Assembly (NCBI GenBank): GCA_047974845.1
Contig: JBKECQ010000065.1
Span: forward strand, 1 to 35,259
DNA: 35,259 bases
Origin: Aminipila sp047974845
GTDB lineage: Bacteria; Bacillota; Clostridia; Peptostreptococcales; Anaerovoracaceae
Reading direction: 5' to 3'
The notes under the pieces are model-generated. The model saw only the letters and a list, made by a program, of their open reading frames with translations. It ran no database searches and was not told the DNA's origin. Of this stretch, positions 7,069 to 15,950 are shown piece after piece. A program made the translations under genes and the position numbers. The first letter of the stretch is position 1. Every line of letters begins with the position of its first letter.

Positions 7069-7104
7069 GAGTTATACATTTTTTCTATGCCCCTATAAAA
7101 TAAT

Positions 7105-7148
7105 AAAGACTGGGAAAATATTGTATTTCCAACATTTGCCCAGTCTTT
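7105..7148 (-). terminator. Terminator closing the carD-to-cyclophilin operon
   Basis: Ten-base perfect arms AAAGACTGGG/CCCAGTCTTT with a 24-base loop and a TTTATTATTTT tail on the minus strand. It lies 107 bases after the cyclophilin stop; the bases 7149-7255 between show nothing recognisable. Confidence 0.8.
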
Positions 7149-7255
7149 TTCAGCTAATTTTTTTAATTTTCATACAATTCGTCTTTTCGACTAATATATT
7201 ACAAAATTGTAACAACCCGCGTATTTCTTTGTGGTTCATTGCATCTTATCAGATA

Positions 7256-7744
<489 letters not shown>

Positions 7745-7784
7745 TTAAATTTCTCCTTGTCTAGTATTAAATATTTAAAATAGT

Positions 7785-8300
7785 TTATCTTAACTTAAAA
7801 CTATCATATGTCTTGTCTCTTTTTCTTAATCCTGAAAGCACTTCATTCTCCAAATGCCCTTCAAACTTTTCAAGTCCAAAAAAGTAATCCATAAAGTCCC
7901 ATAGCTCTCCTCTTAAGTAATCCGGATAAACATTCTTAAGCTCTTTAAGTTCATCCTTAGAAATAAATTTTACTTCTTTCATTACTTGCTCTCCGCCTAA
8001 GAGTTCGGGATCATATCCTAATTCTAAAGAACCTCCGCAGATTTTACCTAAGAAAAAATTCACAAAACGTTGTCCTCTATCCTGAGAAACTTCTTCAACA
8101 TGCCAAATCAGTTTCTCTATGGTAACATCTAGGCCTGTTTCCTCTTTTACTTCTCTAACTGCAGCCTGTCTTGAATCTTCATTTTCTTCAATAGTTCCAC
8201 CCGGCACCATCCAAATATCTTTATTTTCATGATGCTGTCTCACCATTAGTATTCGTTTTTCTTCATCAAATATTACAACTCTTACTCCACCGGCCCACAT
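7785..8300 (-). CDS. NUDIX hydrolase
   Basis: A 171-residue protein with a complete Nudix box, starting GGTIEENEDSRQ and ending REVKEETGL at about residues 34-57, matching GX5EX7REUXEEXGU. Such enzymes hydrolyse nucleoside diphosphates linked to another group, but the substrate cannot be read from the sequence. The N-terminal strand MWAGGVRVVIFDEEKRILMV is typical of the fold. AGGAGG precedes the ATG at 8300 by about 6 bases. It lies 16 bases after the TRIC-type channel gene in an operon with proS. Confidence 0.9.
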   Translation of the reverse strand: MWAGGVRVVIFDEEKRILMVRQHHENKDIWMVPGGTIEENEDSRQAAVREVKEETGLDVTIEKLIWHVEEVSQDRGQRFVNFFLGKICGGSLELGYDPELLGGEQVMKEVKFISKDELKELKNVYPDYLRGELWDFMDYFFGLEKFEGHLENEVLSGLRKRDKTYDSFKLR

Positions 8301-8316
8301 AGCGTTCCTCCTATCA

Positions 8317-8922
8317 CTATTTTGCGACTTTTTTCAGGTGCAAATTAAATTTCATGGAGATAAGTCGGGTAGCCAGTGTTATTCCAAATGTAGAATATAC
8401 GGCTACATACATACCGAAATAAGGGTATACTCCCATAAAAACTAACGCTCCTAAAATAGATGCAACCGCATATACCTCTTTTCTGAAAACAAAAGGTATA
8501 TCACCACACATAACATCTCTTATTACGCCTCCCCCTGTTCCTGTGAGAACGGCCAGCGTAATAACCACAAAAGGCATATAAACATCATTAACTACGGCAA
8601 CTTCTGCACCTATAGCTGTAAATGCCGCCAAACCTATTGCATCACAAAACATAACAACATTTTGATAGTTGACAATCTTTTTGTAGAAAGCAATTACAAT
8701 TGCTGTTGTAGTCAAACTTATAATAATGTATACAGGATTTGCAAGGGAAACAGGGACAGGGACATTAATCATAACATCTCTGACTATTCCACCTCCAACT
8801 GCCGTTACTATGGCAAAAAAAGATATACCATAATAATCAAGTTCCTTCTCAATGGCAAGCAATGCTCCTGCCGCCGCAAAAGCTACGGTTCCGATTAGCT
8901 CCATTAAAGAGATAAATTCCAA
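8317..8922 (-). CDS. TRIC-type (UPF0126/YvgT family) membrane channel
   Basis: A 201-residue membrane protein with about seven hydrophobic helices built from two related halves, each carrying a glycine-rich GGGxxRD motif (VGGGIVRDV and TGGGVIRDV). This duplicated architecture is that of the bacterial relatives of trimeric intracellular cation channels; potassium or other monovalent cation transport is known for some members. The start is a TTG at 8922 three bases after the proS stop, with GAGGAG about 10 bases before it. An internal ATG at 8901 is an alternative start. Confidence 0.88.
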   Translation of the reverse strand: MEFISLMELIGTVAFAAAGALLAIEKELDYYGISFFAIVTAVGGGIVRDVMINVPVPVSLANPVYIIISLTTTAIVIAFYKKIVNYQNVVMFCDAIGLAAFTAIGAEVAVVNDVYMPFVVITLAVLTGTGGGVIRDVMCGDIPFVFRKEVYAVASILGALVFMGVYPYFGMYVAVYSTFGITLATRLISMKFNLHLKKVAK

Positions 8923-8925
8923 AGC

Positions 8926-10656
8926 CTATTTCTCCTCATTTACAGTTTGTATCGCTCTTGCAATAGCCTCTTCTACTGAAATTTCTTGTTTTTCGCTTTC
9001 TCTTCTCAGCTTATACTCAACTTGTCCATCAGCAGCACCTCTACCTACTGTTATTCTTAAAGGAATACCTAGAAGATCTGCGTCTTTAAACTTAACTCCC
9101 GGTCTTTCTTTTCTGTCATCCAGTAGAACCTCTACACCACTTTTAGTTAATTCCATGTAAATATCATCTGCCACCTTGGATTGAGTTTCATCGTCAGGGT
9201 TTACCAAAGTCATAATCACATGATAAGGAGCAATAGACATTGGCCAGATAATACCATTTTCATCATGATGCTGTTCAACGATTGCAGCAAGCGTTCTTGT
9301 TACCCCGATACCATAACAGCCCATTACAATTAACTGATCTTTCTGATTTTCATCTTTATAGTAGGCACCCATAGATTCACTATATCTTGTACCTAATTTA
9401 AATACTTGTCCAACTTCAATGCCTCTTGCATGCTTAACAGGAGAACCACAAATCGGACACGCATCTCCTTCTTTAAGTAATTTCAAATCTGCAATTATAT
9501 CAGCCTTAAAATCTCTTCCGTAGTTAACATTCTTAATGTGGTAGTTTTCTTTGCAAGCTCCTGCACAAAGATTCTTTAATCCCGGAATTTCACTGTCTAC
9601 AACAATGGTGCAATCGTGCAACCCAACAGGACCTGTAAATCCACCTACGCTACCGGTAGCTACTGACATTTTGCTTTCATCAGCAAAAGCAATTGCGTGT
9701 TCAGGTATATTAAGAGCATTAACAAGTTTAATCATATTTAATTCTCTGTCACCTCTTACAAAAGCAGCCACATATCCATTTTCATTGCCATCATCATCAT
9801 ATGTAACAAATAACAATGCTTTCATAGTCTGTGTTTTATCCATACTCAAAAATTCAGCTACTTCTTCAATAGTCTTAGTCTCAGGAGTATAAACTTCTTC
9901 CATAGGAAGCTCCTTAACATCAGTCTGTGGCTTAGCGTCTACACATAAAGCCTTTTCTGTTGTCGCTGCCATATGGCAATTTTCACAATATGCGATTTCA
10001 CTTTCTCCAACCTCAGATAATGCTGTAAATTCATGAGAATTACTTCCTCCGATAGCACCTGTATCCGCCTCAACAGCCCTGAATGTTAGTCCGCATCTGC
10101 TAAAGATTCTCTCATATGCATCATACATATCATCATAACTTTTATCTAAATCTTCAAATGTCTTGTCAAAAGAATAAGAATCCTTCATTATGAATTCCCT
10201 ACTTCTCATAAGTCCAAACCTAGGACGAGCTTCATCTCTATACTTCGTCTGAATCTGATACAAATTTAAAGGTAGCTGTCTATATGAGGATACGTCATTT
10301 CTAACTACATCAGTAAAAATCTCTTCATGTGTAGGTCCAAGGCAGAAGTCTCTGCCATTTCTATCTTTAAGCCTCCATAGCTCGGGCCCATACTTAAACC
10401 ATCTTCCTGATTCCATCCACAGTTCTGCAGGTTGCACAGCAGACATATGAATTTCTTGTCCACCTTTAGCATCCATTTCCTGCCTTATAATCTCTTCTAT
10501 TTTCCTAATTGATCTCCAGCCAAGTGGCATAAAACCATATACACCGGAAACAAGCTTTCTTATCATTCCTGTTCTCAAAAGTAAAATATGGCTTGCAATT
10601 TCAGCCTCATTAGGTACTTCTCTTAGCGTTTTCAAATGCATTTTAGATAATTTCAT
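8926..10656 (-). CDS. proS: Prolyl-tRNA synthetase (bacterial type with editing domain)
   Basis: A 576-residue class II synthetase charging tRNA-Pro. Motif 2 is RDEARPRFGLMRSREFIMKD and motif 3 lies in GCYGIGVTRTLAAI. Between them (about 225-390) is the inserted editing domain that removes mischarged alanine, including KALLFVTYDDDG and the GSVGGFTGPVGL tract. The C-terminal anticodon-binding domain ends in a glutamate-rich tail. This is the long bacterial form. It sits 21 bases after ispDF and 3 bases before the TRIC-type gene, inside the seven-gene carD operon. Confidence 0.97.
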   Translation of the reverse strand: MKLSKMHLKTLREVPNEAEIASHILLLRTGMIRKLVSGVYGFMPLGWRSIRKIEEIIRQEMDAKGGQEIHMSAVQPAELWMESGRWFKYGPELWRLKDRNGRDFCLGPTHEEIFTDVVRNDVSSYRQLPLNLYQIQTKYRDEARPRFGLMRSREFIMKDSYSFDKTFEDLDKSYDDMYDAYERIFSRCGLTFRAVEADTGAIGGSNSHEFTALSEVGESEIAYCENCHMAATTEKALCVDAKPQTDVKELPMEEVYTPETKTIEEVAEFLSMDKTQTMKALLFVTYDDDGNENGYVAAFVRGDRELNMIKLVNALNIPEHAIAFADESKMSVATGSVGGFTGPVGLHDCTIVVDSEIPGLKNLCAGACKENYHIKNVNYGRDFKADIIADLKLLKEGDACPICGSPVKHARGIEVGQVFKLGTRYSESMGAYYKDENQKDQLIVMGCYGIGVTRTLAAIVEQHHDENGIIWPMSIAPYHVIMTLVNPDDETQSKVADDIYMELTKSGVEVLLDDRKERPGVKFKDADLLGIPLRITVGRGAADGQVEYKLRRESEKQEISVEEAIARAIQTVNEEK

Positions 10657-10677
10657 GGTTATTAAAGTCTCCTTAAA

Positions 10678-11814
10678 TTATTTATTTAATATGCAAACGG
10701 ACTCTGCGGCGATACCTTCACCTCTGCCCGTAAATCCCAGTTTTTCCGTTGTGGTTGCCTTAACATTCACCTTATTATGACTTATTTTTAACATTTCGGC
10801 AATATTTATTTTCATCTGTTCAATAAAAGGTGCCAGTTTTGGAGCCTGCGCAATAACCGTTGCATCAATGTTTCCAATACTATACCCCTTATCATAGATC
10901 AGCCTTCCCACACACTCCAGCAGCTCCATGCTTGATATGCCCTTAAATGCTTCATCGCTGTCAGGAAAATGTTTTCCGATATCTCCTAAAGCCGCAGCCC
11001 CTAATATGGAGTCCATAACTGCATGAATCAAAACATCCGCATCTGAATGTCCCAACAATCCCACATGATATGGTATATCCACACCACCAATAATTAGTTT
11101 TCTATTTTCCACAAGTCTATGAACATCATATCCATTGCCAATTCTATATTCCATAGGCATATCCTCTTTTGTTGTAATCTTTATATTGCTATAATCCCCC
11201 TGAACTGAGTATACCGGATGTCCGATTCGTTCTACCAAAACTGCATCATCCGTTCCATAATAGTCCTCCTCATAAGCACTTTTATATGCTTTTAAAAGTA
11301 GATTGTATTCAAATCCTTGGGGGGTTTGTATTGCCCTCAGCTCATTCCTTACCAGCGTACTACTAAAAATATTATCTTCCCCGATAGTCTTAATTGTATC
11401 TTTTAATTCTACAGCTGCTACTGCCGCACGCTTTTCTATAGTCTTTTTGATTACGTCATCTACTATTTCTTGCGTTACAAAGGGCCTTGCTCCATCATGA
11501 ATAAGTACATAGTCTGTGTCCTCAGGCAAATTCAGAATACCACTGTAAACAGAATCCTGACGTTCTTTACCGCCCTCTAAAGCTCCCATAAATTTGGGAA
11601 CTTCCTTGAGTAGAGCCGTTGTCTTATCCACATATTCCTTCCCTGTAACGACAAAAAACCCGTCAATGTACTGATTCTGACTAAATGCCAAAACAGTCTT
11701 AACAAGCACGGGCTTTCCTTCTATCTCCAAAAATTGTTTTGGAATGCCGCTCCCCATTCGTGTACCCGAACCAGCAGCGGCAATAATTGCAATTATCTTT
11801 TTACTTTCATACAT
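10678..11814 (-). CDS. ispDF: Bifunctional IspD-IspF isoprenoid enzyme
   Basis: A natural fusion of two steps of the MEP pathway for isopentenyl diphosphate. The first part (about 1-218) is 4-diphosphocytidyl-methylerythritol synthase, with the nucleotide loop AAAGSGTRMGSGIPKQF, VLIHDGARPF and RNELRAIQTPQGF. The second part (about 222-378) is the cyclodiphosphate synthase IspF, with metal ligands in YDVHRL and in LLGHSDADVLIHA. The middle enzyme IspE must be encoded elsewhere. The ATG at 11814 is preferred; an in-frame TTG at 11838 has no ribosome binding site. It begins 4 bases after the yacL stop. Confidence 0.95.
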   Translation of the reverse strand: MYESKKIIAIIAAAGSGTRMGSGIPKQFLEIEGKPVLVKTVLAFSQNQYIDGFFVVTGKEYVDKTTALLKEVPKFMGALEGGKERQDSVYSGILNLPEDTDYVLIHDGARPFVTQEIVDDVIKKTIEKRAAVAAVELKDTIKTIGEDNIFSSTLVRNELRAIQTPQGFEYNLLLKAYKSAYEEDYYGTDDAVLVERIGHPVYSVQGDYSNIKITTKEDMPMEYRIGNGYDVHRLVENRKLIIGGVDIPYHVGLLGHSDADVLIHAVMDSILGAAALGDIGKHFPDSDEAFKGISSMELLECVGRLIYDKGYSIGNIDATVIAQAPKLAPFIEQMKINIAEMLKISHNKVNVKATTTEKLGFTGRGEGIAAESVCILNK

Positions 11815-11818
11815 ATAT

Positions 11819-12922
11819 CTATCTCTTTGGCTTTGCAAATATCATACGACCGGCAGAAGTTTGTAACACACTGGTAACTGTAACCCTAATAGTTTGTCCA
11901 ATATATTTTCTGCCTTCTTCAACTACTATCATCGTACCATCATCAAGATAAGCTACAGCCTGATTGCTTTCTTTACCTTCTTTCACAAGGAAAAGATTCA
12001 TATCTTCACCAGGTAATACAACCGGTTTTAAAGTGTTTGCCAGTTCATTTATATTTAATACCTTTACACCTTTAATCCCAGCAACCTTATTTAGGTTAAA
12101 GTCGTTTGTAACAACCTTACCGTTCATAATCTGCGCTAATTTCAGAAGTTTAACATCAACTTCCGGGATTTCATCCAACGATTTTTCTGCAGTAGTATTG
12201 TAAATTTCAATGCCATAGTCCTCTTGTATTTTATTTAATATGTCCAGTCCTCTTCTTCCTCTATTTCTCTTTAATCCATCCGAAGAGTCTGCAATATGCT
12301 GTAGCTCTAAAAGCACAAATTCAGGAATTACAATTGTACCTTCAATAAACCCAGTTTTCATAATATCTGATATTCTTCCATCTATAATTACACTGGTATC
12401 TAAGATTTTAGGTGTAGCATCTGATAGCTTATTCTTAGATTTAGCGGAATTTCCACCCTTATTTCTAGCTAACCATGCACTTGTCACGTCTTTAAATCTT
12501 TTTGTAGCAATAATTACTCCTAAATACCCCATAATAAGGTAAGTAACAATGCTTAAAATAGTACCCACGTAAAACATTTGAATGCTTGCGAAAATTTGAC
12601 TGACTAAGAATGCAATAATCAAACCTACTATTAAACCAAACGTTCCTGAAACTATATCGTTTGTAGACACCCCTTGCAAATCAGTTTCTATACTTTTTGC
12701 CACTTTCACACTGTGTTTACCTAGGCTTGGTGTAGCCCGAAAAAATATAATTCCAAAAATAATAGCAAAGATTAAGCCGGCAATTCCAAGCTGAGCTTCC
12801 GAGAATGTGTTTTCAAGTTTGACTCCCGATAGCTCAAGGATGAATTGACTGACTAAGAATACACCATAGCCTACAATTAGACCTACAGCAGTTAATATAC
12901 ATCTTATTAACTTTTTTAGCAC
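11819..12922 (-). CDS. YacL-type membrane PIN/TRAM domain protein
   Basis: A 367-residue protein with four N-terminal membrane helices (within about 1-140), a PIN nuclease-fold domain (about 170-285) and a C-terminal TRAM domain (about 300-360). Acidic residues expected for a PIN site are present in ILDTSVIIDGR, VLLELQHIAD and VVTNDFNLNK. The family is a constant neighbour of ispD and radA in Firmicutes; RNA binding or cleavage at the membrane is presumed but not established. The start is a GTG (12922) with GGGGGTG about 6 bases before it. It follows carD after 87 bases without a terminator. Confidence 0.9.
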   Translation of the reverse strand: MLKKLIRCILTAVGLIVGYGVFLVSQFILELSGVKLENTFSEAQLGIAGLIFAIIFGIIFFRATPSLGKHSVKVAKSIETDLQGVSTNDIVSGTFGLIVGLIIAFLVSQIFASIQMFYVGTILSIVTYLIMGYLGVIIATKRFKDVTSAWLARNKGGNSAKSKNKLSDATPKILDTSVIIDGRISDIMKTGFIEGTIVIPEFVLLELQHIADSSDGLKRNRGRRGLDILNKIQEDYGIEIYNTTAEKSLDEIPEVDVKLLKLAQIMNGKVVTNDFNLNKVAGIKGVKVLNINELANTLKPVVLPGEDMNLFLVKEGKESNQAVAYLDDGTMIVVEEGRKYIGQTIRVTVTSVLQTSAGRMIFAKPKR

Positions 12923-13009
12923 TCACGCACCCCCTTCCTTATATTTGTTCTGCGATTTTTTAAATTAATCACGATTTATTACTAAATTCATGCATATAAT
13001 AGGCGAAAA

Positions 13010-13483
13010 TTAAATTGCTCTATCAATGATGTCATTAGCTTCTTCTTGCTCAATATCTCTCACAAGGATAATTTCACTCATCAAAATCTGTTTAGCATTT
13101 GATAGCATCTTCTTTTCACCTGTAGAAAGCTTTTTATCTCTATCCATTCTGGCTAGATTTCTAACTACTTCTGCCACTGCAACAACATTTCCAGACTTTA
13201 GTTTCTCCATATTCTCTCTATAACGCCTGTTCCAGTTTCCTGACATCTCACCGCTATCATTATGCAATATAGATATAACCCCCTGTAGATCCTGTTCAGA
13301 AATAATCTTTCTAACACCAATCTCTTCACTTTTTTCCACAGGTATCATGATCTTCATATCCCCACAAGGTACCTTTAAAATATAATATCTTCTTTTTTCT
13401 CCCAGAATTTCCTTCTCTTCGATTTGTTCAATTACCCCTGCACCGTGCATCGGGTAGACGATTTTATCTCCTATGGTATACAT
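13010..13483 (-). CDS. carD: CarD-family transcription regulator
   Basis: A 157-residue protein. Its N-terminal RNA polymerase interacting domain (MYTIGDKIVYPMHGAGVIEQ, about 1-60) is a Tudor-like fold shared with Mfd, and the helical C-terminal domain (about 65-157) contacts promoter DNA. In mycobacteria CarD stabilises open complexes at rRNA and other promoters; here the role is inferred. It heads a long operon containing isoprenoid and translation genes. Two tandem consensus promoters precede it, and a palindrome covers the nearer -10 box. The ATG follows GGAGG by 7 bases. Confidence 0.9.
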   Translation of the reverse strand: MYTIGDKIVYPMHGAGVIEQIEEKEILGEKRRYYILKVPCGDMKIMIPVEKSEEIGVRKIISEQDLQGVISILHNDSGEMSGNWNRRYRENMEKLKSGNVVAVAEVVRNLARMDRDKKLSTGEKKMLSNAKQILMSEIILVRDIEQEEANDIIDRAI

Positions 13484-13499
13484 AATATTACCTCCAATA

Positions 13500-13515
13500 T
13501 ATACTTATAAGTATA
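13500..13515. promoter_or_regulatory. 16-bp perfect palindrome over the proximal carD -10 box
   Basis: TATACTTATAAGTATA is self-complementary over all 16 bases and overlaps the TATACT of the nearer promoter. A DNA-binding protein here would block that promoter. AT-rich self-complementarity can arise by chance, so this is only a candidate operator. Confidence 0.4.
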
Positions 13516-13539
13516 GCTTAAAAGTCGCTCTAATGTCAA
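13510..13539 (-). promoter_or_regulatory. Proximal carD promoter
   Basis: TTGACA (13534-13539) and TATACT (13510-13515) with an 18-base spacer on the minus strand, 27 bases before the carD start. Confidence 0.8.
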
Positions 13540-13554
13540 GTATACGAATTTTTT

Positions 13555-13583
13555 AGTCTACCATATTGTTTTTTTTATGTCAA
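13555..13583 (-). promoter_or_regulatory. Distal carD promoter
   Basis: TTGACA (13578-13583) and TAGACT (13555-13560) with a 17-base spacer, 16 bases upstream of the proximal promoter. Between it and the histidine kinase stop there is no clear terminator. Confidence 0.75.
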
Positions 13584-13643
13584 TAATAATTTTTCTATTT
13601 TTAATTATAATTTTTACATTTTCTTAAAAAAACATTGCATTCT

Positions 13644-15077
13644 CTATTTATACAGTTCGAAAAAAAATGTGCTTCCCTCTCCTTCCTTACTTTTAACTCC
13701 ATATCTGCCCTTGTGCAATAATATAATTTCCTTTACTATGGATAGACCTAAACCTGTTCCCTTTACAGCCCTAACATGGTTGGTACTGGCCTTGTAATAT
13801 CTATCCCATATTTTTCCTATTTCATCTTCTGCTATACCCCTACCATGGTCTGCCACTTCACATCTAACTACCCATTTGTCATCTAATATTTTTACCACAA
13901 TTTCTTTGTCTTCGCCACAATATTTTATAGCATTGTTAAATAAATTGGAAACAACTTGTTTTATTTTATTTTCATCAGCGTTTACAATTACCGGTGTATC
14001 CGGGCATTCCAATGAAAAGTTATAACCTTCTTGCTCTCTATAGATTTCAAAGGAGTTTATAATGCTTTGTACTGCAGCTGTAAGATTAAACTCTTTCTTT
14101 TCCATTGGGGTTATATGTGTTTGTAGTCTTGATAACTCAAGCATATCACTTACTAATAAATTCAGTCTGTCAGCCTCTTCTATTATAACTTCCAAGTGAG
14201 CCATTCTCTTTTCAGGGTTATTCCCCGAAATATCTCTTATCATCTCCGCATATGATTTTACCATGGTCAGAGGAGTTCTAAGGTCATGTGAAACATTTGC
14301 AATCAAGTCTTTTCTCAGATTATCCGTCTTTTCCAGTTCTGTTGAGGTCATATTCAAGGTGTCTGCCAATTGTATTATTTCAGTATAGTGTCCTCCCTCA
14401 AAGCCTACACCATATTGACCTGCTGCTAATTTTTCAGCAGAACGTGTAATACTTTTAATGGGCTTAGAAATTCTATTGGACAAGTACACCGATAAGCAAA
14501 ACGACAACAATAATGATATAACAGTTACATATATCAATTGATTCCTCAAAATCCCCACTGTAGAGTCAACAGGAAATAGCGGTGAAAAAATATACAGGAT
14601 TACCCTTTGCCCCTGTGAATTTTCTAAATATCCCGCATAGGCCAAAGTCTTTTTATCTTCTCTTCCCGTATGTGTTTCAGGAATAATAATTGAAGCACTC
14701 TTCTGATTACCTTCAATGAGTAGCCTCCTCACTGTGCCCATTTCAGGCAAATACATATAAGTAGGCGTTCTTCCCGATTCGTTTGACGGGGAAAATAAAA
14801 TCGTATCATCCGTTTCTATTTGGATATACATATCATTTGTTATTGATAGGGAACGTATAGTTTCCAAGAAATCCTCACTACCATATTTATTTGATATTGC
14901 GTGTGCAACTCTTTTTGTCTCTGAAATCTTCATTTCTTGATAATAAGTTGTCAAAAAGAAAATCTGTAATATCCACAATAAAAGTAGTAAAAAAGCCGCA
15001 AATAAAACAAAGTACGCCCATAATTTAAAATTAATACTATTCTTGTCAAAATTGATTCTTGGTTTTTTTAATTTCAT
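13644..15077 (-). CDS. Membrane sensor histidine kinase
   Basis: A 477-residue kinase. Two membrane helices (about 19-43 and 180-200) enclose an extracellular sensing domain. A HAMP linker (about 198-250) follows, then the dimerisation domain with the phosphorylated histidine H264 in NVSHDLRTP, and an ATPase domain with the N box NLFNNAIKYCG and the G boxes DHGRGI and GTGLGLSIV. All catalytic motifs are intact. The signal is unknown. It starts 2 bases after its response regulator gene, so the two form one unit. There is no obvious terminator before the carD promoters, so some read-through is possible. Confidence 0.94.
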   Translation of the reverse strand: MKLKKPRINFDKNSINFKLWAYFVLFAAFLLLLLWILQIFFLTTYYQEMKISETKRVAHAISNKYGSEDFLETIRSLSITNDMYIQIETDDTILFSPSNESGRTPTYMYLPEMGTVRRLLIEGNQKSASIIIPETHTGREDKKTLAYAGYLENSQGQRVILYIFSPLFPVDSTVGILRNQLIYVTVISLLLSFCLSVYLSNRISKPIKSITRSAEKLAAGQYGVGFEGGHYTEIIQLADTLNMTSTELEKTDNLRKDLIANVSHDLRTPLTMVKSYAEMIRDISGNNPEKRMAHLEVIIEEADRLNLLVSDMLELSRLQTHITPMEKKEFNLTAAVQSIINSFEIYREQEGYNFSLECPDTPVIVNADENKIKQVVSNLFNNAIKYCGEDKEIVVKILDDKWVVRCEVADHGRGIAEDEIGKIWDRYYKASTNHVRAVKGTGLGLSIVKEIILLHKGRYGVKSKEGEGSTFFFELYK

Positions 15078-15079
15078 AT

Positions 15080-15751
15080 TTACGCCTCAAACTTATACCC
15101 CACACCTCTTAATGTTACAATATAGTCTCTGTATGGTCCTAAGTTGTTTCTCAGATTTTTTATATGTGTATCAATAGTCCTATCATCACCGAAAAAGTCA
15201 TATCCCCAAATGTCCGAGAGTAGCTTGTCCCTTGAAAGGGCTAAATTGCAATTCTTAGCTAAATAAAACAGTAAATCGTATTCCTTTGGTGTCAATTCAA
15301 TTCTCTCCCCATCCACAAGAACTGTCCTTGCTGAAATATTTATGGTTAAACCCTTGAAGCTTAAGACATCCTGTTCTGCAGGAGCAGTTACAGCTTTTCT
15401 TGCAAGTACCGCATTAACTCTAGCCATTAGCTCTTTAGGGCTAAAGGGTTTTACAACATAATCATCAATTCCCAGTTCAAAACCGAAAAGTTTATCATAT
15501 TCCTCTCCTCTTGCGGACAACATAATAACGGGAGTATCTTTAAATTTTCTCAATTCCTTACAAGTAGAAAACCCATCCAACCTCGGCATCATTACATCTA
15601 ATATGATTAAGTCATAATCATTTAGCTTGCATAGCCCTATGGCTTCCATGCCATCAGCGGCTTCATCTACCTGATATTCATTAAATTCTGCGTATTCCCT
15701 AATCACTTCTCTTATTTTGACTTCATCGTCAACCACTAATAATTTACTCAT
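15080..15751 (-). CDS. OmpR/PhoB-family response regulator
   Basis: A 223-residue regulator. The receiver domain (1-115) has the acidic pair D8-D9, the phosphoacceptor D52 in LIILDVMMPRLDG and K101 in VVKPF. A winged-helix DNA-binding domain (about 128-223) includes LTPKEYDLLFYLAKN and ends GVGYKFEA. It partners the downstream histidine kinase. Its upstream region (15752-15950) is shared with the divergent permease gene; GGAGG precedes its ATG. The divergent permease is one possible target, by position only. Confidence 0.95.
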   Translation of the reverse strand: MSKLLVVDDEVKIREVIREYAEFNEYQVDEAADGMEAIGLCKLNDYDLIILDVMMPRLDGFSTCKELRKFKDTPVIMLSARGEEYDKLFGFELGIDDYVVKPFSPKELMARVNAVLARKAVTAPAEQDVLSFKGLTINISARTVLVDGERIELTPKEYDLLFYLAKNCNLALSRDKLLSDIWGYDFFGDDRTIDTHIKNLRNNLGPYRDYIVTLRGVGYKFEA

Positions 15752-15873
15752 TTTTACCTCCGTACATATTGTCTATATATATGTTATCTTCAAAAAGTGA
15801 TGAATTTGTGATAATAATAAATATATTATATGTAATTTTAACATATCTTTTACCAAATAAGTTAAGATTTTTA

Positions 15874-15902
15874 TTGTGTATTTTATCCTAAAGTGCTAGA
15901 AT
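15874..15902 (+). promoter_or_regulatory. Candidate promoter of the amino acid permease
   Basis: TTGTGT (15874-15879) and TAGAAT (15897-15902) with a 17-base spacer on the plus strand, 48 bases before the start codon. The -35 box is imperfect. Confidence 0.5.
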
Positions 15903-15950
15903 TATTTTGTTATTATAACTAAAATTCAAAGAGAAAAGTGAGATGAAAAA

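Noticed and set aside
11815..11838. Longer IspDF start at TTG 11838
   Set aside because: No ribosome binding site; the added residues are not typical of the IspD N-terminus, and the ATG at 11814 fits the family.
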